The notes under the pieces: model-generated
Told to the model about the DNA's origin: nothing
Database searches by the model: none
What the model saw: only the letters and a program-made list of their open reading frames with translations
Program-made: the position numbers and the translations under genes
Assembly: GCA_030248065.1 (NCBI GenBank)
Contig: JASAMV010001389.1
Coordinates: 37,561-101,560, forward strand
DNA from: Rhynchonema sp. JSB1_4
Taxonomy: Eukaryota; Nematoda; Chromadorea; Monhysterida; Xyalidae
DNA length: 64,000 nucleotides
Direction: 5' to 3'
Shown: piece after piece, positions 44,201 to 56,200 of the stretch
Position numbering within the stretch: the stretch's first letter is position 1
Layout of the letters: each line of letters opens with the position of its first letter

Positions 44201-47200
44201 CACCCATCCTGCAACGTGGTAGCCGTGAATATGTGGGGTTTGGTGGTACGCGTCAACGTCATTGGTATAACTCGTGCTTCAAATTTGTAAACTGGTTTGA
44301 AGAAAAAAAATCATCACGCAATTGCACCGAAGTGCGCATGGAGAATATTTCGCATGCGCATGTTTCACTGCTCAAAGAAACAGGAACCTTTAGAGCAGAA
44401 AGCACATAGAAACGAAACGAAACGTGGTCAACTTTAACAGATTAATGCTTTAGAATGAAAATGTGATGTATTTTTTTGCGGAGGTCGTCTTCTCATTCTC
44501 ACACACCGTATTGGCATCAATCGAAAATAAACGAACGGTGACAAAAGTATTTTTTCAGCTGAAAACATTGTCCGAAAAGCTGAGCGGCGAATCGTCAACG
44601 ACGGTCAAAGAGCTGGAGCAAGCTGTTGAAGATGCGGAGGTCGAAAATAAAACGGTTGGCTATTCATTCTCGGTGATGTGCAGATTTTGTGCTGCCTTTA
44701 TGAAGCATCACATCGGTCTGTTTCTGTATTTTTGTTTCCTTATCGCGGTTTTCACGCACACAACTGATTCCGATAACCGTCAGAAACATTAATTTTTTTG
44801 TAAAATTCGACCAGAAAAACTATCGAATTTTTTAGGCAACCAAAGAGATCGAAAGCCTCTTATCCAACCTCACACTATCGACGCGTGTTCTGAACATCAC
44901 GGCTGATAATATGAACGTTACAATCGGTGAATTGCATGTGTTTACAACCATGGCCGACATGATGTATCGCGTCGAGTTTGAAAGGTATGTGCAATTTGGT
45001 CTTTCTTTAGTTATTTTTTTATTGAGCTTTTTTGTCGCAGTTTGAATGGTTGAATGTTCTTGTCATTCTGGCTCGAGTGTTGGGCTGACTAGCGGCACCC
45101 AAAAGGACGCAGGTTCATTCACTGGCTTTATGACTATGAGTGGTGTCACAATAATTGTTTCTCAATACAAAGTAAAGTACCGCCTTACGTGAGGTTTTGG
45201 GACGGATATGGTGCAGAATGCCAATACTTTGACAAGTGTTTCACGCACATTGGCAATGTTTGACGCAAATGCCGCGCCACAACGCCGCATAGTGGAACTT
45301 GTTATGCGCGGGTTGATCCAAGAGTACGCCTGCTCTCTTGAAAGAAAATGAAAGACCACCAAATAACGAAACTAAACATGAGCCGAGCTAGCCATGGCAT
45401 CGGGGTTTCACATGTGCCGTTTTGGGTGTGTGTACGCAGTTAGTTACGCATGTACATGTCCACAGCTGTCAGCAGTAGAAAAAAACGCAGTTTCGAAAAA
45501 TAGACGGGTGCGGCAAAGAATAAACCTCTCCTCACTCTCACGCTAAGGCACGCGTTACGTACACGTGTGGCGGCTGGTTTATTCGCAGCCCGAAACGGTT
45601 GACTGCATGTCGCGACCACATGAGTGCGTGCGCTTGATTACTGTATTTGTTGGGGTCCCCAGTTACTGTGTGTGTGTTGTTGATTGGATTGTTTTGAGTT
45701 TGTCCACCATGCTCGATAATTTGTGCACTTTCCCCGCATCACGAACCGCTGTGTTGTTGAAGTTGCTCTGATGCGGTCGGTCTTGAAAATGTCGCGTGCT
45801 GGCTAGCTATCGGCGGCACATGTGCATGTAGTATGTATGTGCTTGCCTTGCTCAGCGGATGGTTTTTTTTCAAGCTGAGCGGCATTTGAACGGAACACAC
45901 TGCACTGCGGTGAGCAGTCGTCGAAATGTTTCTGGTACCACCAGTCATTTTTTTGGGTTGCAGAAATGAAACTGGTCAAGCGCAAATTGTAAGGTACATC
46001 AGTCAATGTGAATGCCCAATAACGTTCTGATCTCTGACGTGTGTGAACATGCGCCGAGCGCAGGAACTTGTTAGCATCGGAACCTAATTTTGGTTCTTCT
46101 CTCAAATAAACGCACGGTAGGTAGGACCCCGCACATGACACGTGTGGCACAGCGTTAGGTGCAAAACATGCACCACTGAGTCGCTGTTAGGTATACATAC
46201 GCGTGATACCGTACGCACAGCGTGCATGGTGCGGCTTTAGCTGCCGGGTTGCCTTGACCGGGGGACTTGGCAAAAAACTCGGCCGCGCTGGTTTTGCGTG
46301 CGGCGCCGTATTTTTGTATGACCGAATGGCTGCTGCTGTGCTGCTTGTGTTGTCAACAAGATATTGCATTTTGTGCGGGGTGTTCGAACGCTTTGGCTCC
46401 TTGTGTTCCTCCAGAGCCCTAATGCTTATTCGCCGCGCATTTTGTCGGTTGAAACGGAAATTCCGCTGGGGACTTGGGAGTTTGGTGAGGAATACGTCGT
46501 TGCATGGATGTGCAAGTGAGAAATGTTGAAATCTTTCCTTTGTGTTCTTTTTCATCCGAGAAACTTTCGTATATATTTTATTATTGCAAATGCCGAAAAC
46601 GATCGCAGTGGGACCGCGCTAACTTGGATAGATAGCGAGAGAGCAACAAGGGAGTAAACACAACGACACCGCACCCGAAATAGTTTATCGACGGCTTAAG
46701 TCAGCTGCCGAAACAGGCTGTTTTAGCTCGCCGGCTGCTATCATGATAAGAGCCTACAAGCTGAGCAGCACAGAGATCATTCTCCAAATTTAGCCGCGAC
46801 CGGAACCGCTCAGTTACCGTCCAACTGTCAAACATTATTTATCGGGTGCGGATCATTTTGTTCAGATGCTGGGGATTTAAAATTCTGGGACCCAAGGATT
46901 ATGTGCAAAATTTGCAAAAAAAACATGTGAGTGCGGGACCATCCTTCTTCTTTTTTGGCGTCTTTTACATCAACTCAGAAGCCAGCTTGCTCGGGTGTCC
47001 GGCTGGCTCTCATGAGTTTTGGACTGTTCCTAACCTAGGTTACGTTGAATGTTATTAGTTTGAATTTGGAGCTGGAACTTGGTGTACACTGAACTGAACC
47101 CAAGAATACGTGCCTCACTCCCGTCTGAAGATGCACATGTGTTTTCTACGCTTACAAACAAGCGCAGAGTTTGTTGTGCATACATAGACATGCTCGTGAC

Positions 47201-50200
47201 TGTTTAGCAGTCGTTGAGAATACCCACATAGCTGACTGAGCTCGGCTAACGGATGCTTGAGCTTGCTTGCATTTTTGGGTGCAAAAGTCATGCCTAAAAG
47301 TTTTAGCATTTCATGCTCATTGAAAGAAGCTCTGATGGTGGTACCCATTTTAAGTGTCGGCGCATGAAAATCAGGGAACTCAATCATTAGGAGCGTTGGG
47401 CTGGGTTGGCCATTTGGACAGTTTTTCGACTGTTTTTTCACATGAGTGCGCATTCTGGCATTTTTTGGCAGCATCGAAAAAGTTTTTAATGCGCACATTG
47501 AGAGGGGGTGTAGGGTATCACCGGTTCGTCCTTATTTTTCTGCAAGAGCATATTTCATTGTATGAGCTGTTCTTTTGAGAGGCATGTGGACTAAACGGCC
47601 AAAATAAATGAACGCCGCCGCTCACATAGAGGCTTTCGAAGGGTTGGTCATGATTTCTGATCGGTTCTCCATGAGGAGCATTGTTTATTGAAAACAAACA
47701 GTGAGGAGGAGGCCGCTTTTTGATGCGCATCGGGCATCCCTCGCTTGATATTGCATGTTTGTGTCAAACATGGTAGGGCAGTGTAGTGGCATGGGTCGGC
47801 CTGTGTGGCGTGCTCATGTGCCGCTCGTTAGAGCCGAACTGAATTCTGGTCCATGTCTGGGTGGTTGCAGAAAGTGTGTGTTTGGGGGTCTTACAATGCC
47901 GACTGGATTGAATGGCACGTCATAGTAATAATCATGGGAATAAATCTTTGGTTGTGGAGTGGCAGGTGTTGAAGTTGTTGCATTTAAAAAATATTCGGTC
48001 TTTCATTGATCTTGGTATGTTTTGTCTATGACCTGTTAGACAACATTTTCACATTCACCAGGAACTTAGCACTTGAAAGTTTAGCACTGCCATATTTAAA
48101 ACGAGAAATTTTCAGGGTTTTTTTTCGTGACAGTTTGCAGCTAAACAATGAAAGCAATCGTACCAGGAGCGTTTTTGTGTACTCTAACACGCACACACAC
48201 ACCTATACCTTGTTTGCTTGTACGCACCACGACATGGCATGGTACCACAACCATACTACTTACGTCACGTGGCCAGGGCAAAAATAAACAGTGGAACAAA
48301 TCATAAAAAAGCCATGCGTGCGTGAATGTGATTATTCCATATTTTCCGCGTGTCTTGAATAGAAACGGTCGGTTGTTATTTATGCGTACATTTGAAATGG
48401 AGACGGTGTTTCTCCTGGTATAAAAATATGCTCTCCTGTGACTTCTGACTGTTGTTGTCACAGCCCCACAGGTATTGATAAAAAAGCAATTCCCGGACCA
48501 AACCATGGAACTTGGAACCGTTCTTGCTGATCCAATTTCGTCCAACATTGATGCGGTACGTATGTGCACATAGTAAACCGACCACGGTCGAAATTAAGCC
48601 ACATAACCGCAGCAGCCAAAGCAACAACATAACCAGCAAATAAGCTGTTCGATATCATTGTGAGAGGGGCATAGTGGCTTTAGTCCGTTGGCTCTGGGTT
48701 CCGTCCGCCGTTGTAATTCTGGGCGGGGTGTATGTTCCTAGCTTGATATGGGGGGGGCGCACTTAAAATTCATTTGAGTGTATTTACGAGGGGCTGGACC
48801 ATAACGTGCCGTTTTGCGGTGGTCTCTGTCAGAGCTTGTTGATGACCACAATGTGAATTGTACACAATTTTGTAAATGTTTTTGGGTACAAATTGTGGTC
48901 CGCTTCCCGAAACGCACCAATGTGCCCCAAGAAACGCCACAACGTGTGGTGACTGCCAAAGAAGCATATGGTTGGCTGGCTGTCCGGCCAGTTAAACGGA
49001 CCCCGTCGAAAGTGTTGGTCAGAGAGCACACACAAGCAAGGGACAGCATCAAATGCAGTGGCACATGCAAAACTGAACGGTCGTGCTAAGACACTGCGCT
49101 CTCTAATGTGCTGATTGATTGATCTCGTCTGTTATCTAGCTGTTGGGGTTGGGTTGGGTGTTTTTGCTTACGCAGTTGACCAAGTCAGCAGCTTGAACGG
49201 GGCAAATATCCGTTTCCCAGATTTTCTTGCATGTGAAAATGTAAAAAATTGAACCTCATGGAAATTAGATCATTTATCGCGACATATGGCATGCTGAAGT
49301 GGTTGTTGCCGGGATTTATGCACACATATTGGCTATATTGTCATTGTGGAAGGGTCCTCTTTATCTATGTTTGGATAACTGTTCTTCTTTTTCATGCTTG
49401 GCCTGTGCATCCTGCGGAATTATGTGGTTTATGCTGGTTTGAATCGGTCAGGTGCAAGAAATCACGCTCGGGTTTCGCTTTGGGATGCCGCCTTCTGTAT
49501 TGGCCATTCATAGTGACTCACGCACGGTTGACAGTGGGGTGCGCGCTGTAACGAGAATTTGGCATGTATTTAGCATTTTGTTCCTTTCTGTTTGTCTTTG
49601 TAGTAATGCACACCGGAAGTGTGAGGTTGCGCGCTGAATTCATAAGCAGAATGGAAGGCCGAGCAAAAGAATGATCTGGGTGCAAGTCCGTCTGAGGCTG
49701 TCGGAAAAATGAGAATGCTGTGCTGTTGTTGTTCGGTTGAGTCCAGTATATGTCATCTTTTGCAATTGTACGGGGTGCACGATAGAGGTGAGGTAGGGAT
49801 TTACACAGTCACGTCACGCACTTTTAAATGGTGTGGGTCCGCAGCTATTGCGTTAATGGCAGATTGTTGGTTTCAATCGTTGGTCGCTGGACCTACTGTA
49901 TGCTGTATGTTGCCTCTTGACCAAACTTGGTGCACCAATTTGATGTAAACACCAGCGAGCACAACAGCTGGGAATAAATCGTGCCGTTTCGGTTATCTTA
50001 CACACACCAATTGGTGGTTAATATGGTCAGCGTGGTGGAATTTTGGTGCCACAATTGTAGAGTGTGGGATGTTGTTAGCCTGGGGGAGGACTAACTGGCA
50101 AAACAGAACGTAGTGTTATGTACATGCCTGCCTGCCAAGGTCGTTTGGTACCAGTTTATGCGCCCAGAAGTGTACCTAACCGAGTATACGTGCATCATTA

Positions 50201-53200
50201 ACCAGCCGGCTTGGCGTGTCCTGAACAAAGTTGTCTGCAGGCAAACTTGGGAGCTACTAAGCTAAGCTCAAGCCCGCTAGCCAGCCGCGCATGGGGGAGT
50301 CTGCACAACAAACATACACACATGTACTGGCCGGCCACAGGGCTATGGTATGTTTGCGAGAGAGTTTGTTGTGTTAGTTCACCGACTGACTCGCACCGCA
50401 CTTATTGAGTTTTTTTTTGTCTGCCCAGTCGTTGTTTGTGGGGAAAAACTAAACTGCACTCTTTCCGACTGTCTTGTGCGTCGCCTGACGGGATACATAA
50501 GGTAGATAGGCTGGTATCTGCATTGGTTGAGGTGCGTTCATTGCATTACTTTTGCAACGCTTGTTGAAGGTATGCTGTTAACGGGCTTTCTTTTTTCTTT
50601 TTCCGTTTGTAGGTACTTCTTATGGACGGATTTGACAAATGTGGACTCGGCACAAGAAAGGGGTTCGGTGACTGTGGGGTGCACTGATGTGATCGTTGAA
50701 ATATCGAGCGAAAAAGATGAGACATGAATCATGTCACATGATACAGAACACCAACAGACAGAGACAACAAAATAAATTTTAGCAACTGAAAGCCGAAACT
50801 TTTCTAATTCCTTTTCAGGTGGATAATCTTCTGCGTGTTGCTCTCAATCAACGTCATTATTCTGTTTGGCGGTGTGGTCGGATTTTGTCGGCACAGCAAA
50901 AAGGCTGCCGTTTTGTGAGTTTTCTCCTTAATTACGTTTAAAAGTATTCTTTTAATTTTTAGGAGTGTTTTATTCACAAACTTTTGGTGTTCTTTTTCAG
51001 ATTCAGCGGCGTCGGTTTCCTGATCTATCTGATCGGATGGATTATGCTCGCCAGCGTGCTGGCGGCTTCGATTGTGTGTTATTTTTAAATATGTTGAAAA
51101 TATTGTCAGAATTAGAATAACCAAAATTCAAGAAAGATTAATTCAACGCTCCGCAGGCGATCGCCGATCTTTGTTCCACGCCAGGAGTGTTTATTCATTC
51201 ACTGATCACGCGAAACAGCAGTATTGAAATGGCGCAGTTCTATTTCAACTGTAACGATACTGAGCTGCCGCCGCAGCTGAGCGAGGTTCGTTTAGTCGTT
51301 ATTTTTTATCTTTGTTATTCAATTTAATGGACGTTCTCTGAAAATAAGCTGCACATACTTTGTTGATCGTTGGTTGCTGTCATGCATCTGGTGCATCCGC
51401 CCCAGCGATGTTTAAAGGTGCTGGTTAACAACCCTTCGACTGCGCTTGATCTTGGGGGGTAGTATATATAAACAAAGTTTGGATATCGTGTTACTCGACC
51501 CTAATCTGGTGAGCCGATTGGTTGCTTCCTGATGTTTCACGGCCACGTTGAAGTTTGCCCCTCGTGAAAAAAACCGAAAAAATTTGAAACGCTGCTGTGA
51601 CACGAATAGGCTGTTTCAAAGTTTGACACTAGAGTGACAGCAACCTCCAACAGTGTGCCGAAAACCGCAATGCACAATAGCTGTTGAAACGTCCGCATTG
51701 TTGAATAAAAAAATAAAAGGTTTCAGAAACCTGGCCATTTTTTGTAAGGATTTTCTACTCGTATAATTTTAAGCATCTGTGGTGAATGAAATAATTTGTC
51801 AATTACAAATAAAAATCCTCTAATTATCAAGTTTTTTGTTTGTGCTCCCCAGTTTTCAAAACCCTACACAGCTCACACAATGTTTACCACAACATGCGCA
51901 AGGCAGCCATTCCACAGCGCACACACAACGACAACACACAGTCGGCACAGCGGCAACACAGCAATGTTTCAGCTGGCAAGCTTTGTTGTGTGTGTGCGCT
52001 CTGGAATGGCTGCCTTGCGCATGTTGTGGTAAACATTGTGTGAGCTGTGTAGGGTTTTGAAAACTGGGGAGCACAAACAAAAAACTTGATAATTAGAGGA
52101 TTTTTATTTGTAATTGACAAATTATTTCATTCACCACAGATGCTTAAAATTATACGAGTAGAAAATCCTTACAAAAAATGGCCAGGTTTCTGAAACCTTT
52201 TATTTTTTTATTCAACAATGCGGACGTTTCAACAGCTATTGTGCATTGCGGTTTTCAGCACACTGTTGGAGGTTGCTGTCACTCTAGTGTCAAACTTTGA
52301 AACAGCCTATTCGTGTCACAGCAGCGTTTCAAATTTTTTCGGTTTTTTTCACGAGGGGCAAACTTCAACGTGGCCGTGAAACATCAGGAAGCAACCAATC
52401 GGCTCACCAGATTAGGGTCGAATAACACGATGTCCAAACTTTGTTTATATGTACTACCCCCAAGATCAAGCGCGGTCGAAGGGTTGTTAACCAGCAGCTT
52501 TAAGACAGGCGTATGTAACATAACGTGCAAAACTCATTTCTGTTGACGATCGTGTAATATGAGATTCACAAAAAATGTTTTTCGCAACGTTTTCCAGCAA
52601 CAATTATTAATGGAGAACACACTCAAGCAAATGCAGAGCGTGCAGGGCGAGCTTGCAACGGCCATCAAACAGTCGGAATACAAGGACGACATAAAGGTCT
52701 GTGCATTGGCTTTTCTATTTTTCGGGGTTTTTTGGGGGTTTTCGACGGCCACGTTTTGGGGTCTTGTGGCGACAGTCACATCTCGGCAAGGCGAACCGAA
52801 GACGGTTTGGTTGTTGTACATAATGCTTGGGGTTAAACCAGCCAACCGGATATCGCATGTTCTCAGAATCCGGCCGTTCACGATAAAATGTAACTGTATA
52901 TAATCTGCGATCACAAAACACAACGTTCAAACAAGATAAGACACGTTAAAATTGTCACAATTAATTTTTAAAATGTTGTTTTCAGGAACAAACGCGAGCT
53001 TGTGCCGACTTTCGCGCACCCTTTTGATCAGGCAACAGCAGAACATTTAGTGGGGAATCCAACCAGCTCAACTGCCAACACCCACATGCGAAATGTTTCA
53101 CAACATGTGATTTTTCAGCGCAGTTTTTTGTCACGTTGTCTGCTGTGTTTGATAGCATTTGCCTGATCAAAAGGGCGAGCGTCAGTCGGCACAAGCCCGC

Positions 53201-56200
53201 GATTGTTCCTGAAAGCAATTTTTCAAACATTAATTCTGACAGTTTTGCCGTGTTTTATCTCGTTTGATCGATGTTTTTCTGATCATTGAGCATACATAGT
53301 CAAATTTCATAGTAAAAAAGCAAACAGGAGATATCCGGTTTCCCGCTTTAATAATTTTAACCAAACTTTTCTTAATTTCAGATCACAGCACTTGTCAACA
53401 TTGAATCAGGCACACTAACGTCAATGGTCAAGTCACTGGGTGCACTTGATAACGAGTTGGCGTGTGAAGCATTCAGGGCGGACTACACGAATATGGACGA
53501 GGCTGTCTGCTTTGATACCATGTGCGTTGTTTGCCTGAATATTCAGGTTCAATGTGCTATGGTCTATGGGGAACTACACACTTACTCTCTTGAAGAGATA
53601 CGCTTGGCAGGAGTATTTCAGACGTTTTTCCCCTGATCCGTAAAGCGTTTGACGCAAGGCACATTAGTATAGTTTTTAGGTTATATGACTGCTATCTGCG
53701 CTTTAAGAATCATGCAAAAAGTGTTTGAAAAAATCACCCAAAATATGGTCAGAGTATTTGAATGACAGTTTGGCCCCCGTTTCTGCAGTTCATAGTCCAT
53801 CTGCCAGATTTCCGTTGACAACTGTGAGTCGAAAATATGCCGCATAATCAAGTGACTACGTGCGTAGTGATAGAGTTACAGACAATCACGAACAGATGCG
53901 CCTTGATTTTCAGGCTGGGCGCATTTATCCTGATCATCGTTCTGCTGCTATTCAACATCAGCATGTTCACATTGTTGGTGTTCGTGTCGAAAGCCTGGTT
54001 CCTCTACAGTCGACGGTCGGTTTTTTTGGTCATTTTGTTTCTGTGTTTTTCTGGTTCTGCCTTTGGGCGGAAGCGGCTTGAGACAAACCAAGCTTTGGTA
54101 TTGATGGTTCGCTGATGAACACGCTCGTGCTGGTCAAATTTTATTTTAAATTTAAGAGCGCGGGGGAATAGTAACAGATAGGTGTCAATGGAATGCGGTT
54201 CACAAATCGTAAAAAATGGATTTCGCTCATATTGCACAAAAAGTTGACTACTACATTTACTAAGACACATACAAAATTTTGGTTCCAAACTCCAAAGCAT
54301 TAAATAGTTATGGGCGCATTTATGTGGGCAGGTCGAAGATTTCTTGAAATTCCAAAAATGTACCAAGTTTATGTTGATGAGGCTGTCATTTGTTTTAGAT
54401 CGTATGCTATTTAATGAAAATCACATATAATAGTCAATTTTTTATCTACTTTTCAACCATGTAAAAATAAAGGTAAAAATTCGCCGCATTTTCTCTTCCG
54501 TTGAATTTTTCAAAACTCAGCTCTGAAATTTAGTGCATATCAAAAACAACCAATTTTAAAAAAGTCCTCACCGACGAATTCTTTCTATTTGGTCTCAAAA
54601 TGTGCGCCATAAAATTCTGATATTGGCTTATAAATCTGGCTTGTGACAAATTTGAATATCTCCTGAAAAGTTTAGATAAAGAACAGTTTTTTTTTCTCAC
54701 TTTTTTGTCTTTTTCTTTGCACGGATTCGCATTGGAGAAACGACCGATGTGGGTGTCACGAACGGCAACAAGATGCTTGTCAATGTAGTCTGAAAGTAAA
54801 CAGCTTGTTCATGACACATGACAAGCTATCAAAATGGATACAAGTTCAAAAATGCAAGCTATTTGGCACCGGCCGTGATTGGCAAAAATTCGCTGCAACC
54901 TGTCACTCTTGATGCATCACACGAGGTGAGTAACAAGCAACGACAACAATACATTACACAAGCAGTCAACACACACACATTATAGCTGCAACACAACACG
55001 TTTTATGTATACGGCAGAACACACATGCGCACGCGCAATTACATTTATGTAACACATTAAGGCAAGGCAGCGGCTGGATCGCATAGCGCAATCGGTTAGG
55101 CGCAGCATTGAACATGCGTGCGTGTGTCTGTCGCACAGGTTCAAACCCTGTAGCGTGTCTTTGTTTTGCGTCGCGGGTTTTGGGTGAACGTTTTACCATT
55201 ATTACTTTTTATTTCGTAACTTGATGCAATGCAAAAACATTTAGAAATAGGCAAGAGTTGAAACAAACGAATAGCCATTCACAGATTGCTGCATTTTCCT
55301 AACAAACGGTTGCCTTGAAAAGCATATAAATTGAAAGCACTCTCGTGGTATTTACAGTTAAGAAACACATGTGCAGGTTTTAGCAGCATGCACATCAGAA
55401 CTAATATTTGGCAATGACATGCATCAATTTTTTACATATTCCATCATTCAATTGAGCTGCGCACCACGATAAAACAAGAAAGAAAATAAAACGACGAAAT
55501 TTTTTTGCTTCATACTAACATAAATTGCCGACAATATTCAAATTTGTCACAAACCAGATTTATACGCCAATACCAGAATTTTATGGCGCAAATTTTGAGA
55601 CCCAATAGAAAGAATTCGTCGGTGAGGACTTTTTTAAAATTGGGTGTTTCTGAGAAGCACTCGTTTTTTTGACATTTTTAAAAAAAATGCAATGGAAGAG
55701 AAAACATCCAATATCGTGCAACTATTTTTACGCAGCTGGAAAGCGGACAAAAAACTGCTATATGTGTGCAAATTTCAGCACCGAATGTAGTTTATCGGCT
55801 GAGATCCAATTGGATTGACATTTATTTTTTCAGCATTTTTCATTTTTAAAATTTCCCAAAAAATTCAAACCGAGCACCTTTAAATTGAAATTGCTGAAAG
55901 TATACTTAAATTTGGAACGCCAAACTTGGTGAGCATTCCTAAATATGTTGTGGCATTGATTTCCCATCAAAAAAACCGTATCCAAAATTTCAGTTTTGTG
56001 AACCGTACTTTGCGATTCTTACCACCCCACGCTCTTAACTGTAAATGCCAAATATCCATAAATCAACGAGCTACAAAAATTTAAAGTTGTTTTAGTGGAC
56101 GGGAAGGTATTTGTATAGCGTCACGCATATGTGTCGCAGATACTGGCATATTTTCCGTTTGTTTCTGCGCGTTGTGGCAAACAGGAAGTGCATCAGGACT

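Noticed and set aside
47115..47498. 127-aa minus-strand frame
   Set aside because: Isolated in a ttyh intron, with no family resemblance and no splice signals.
51796..52120. Overlapping 60-80 aa frames on both strands
   Set aside because: Mirror images created by the palindrome; no splice or domain support.
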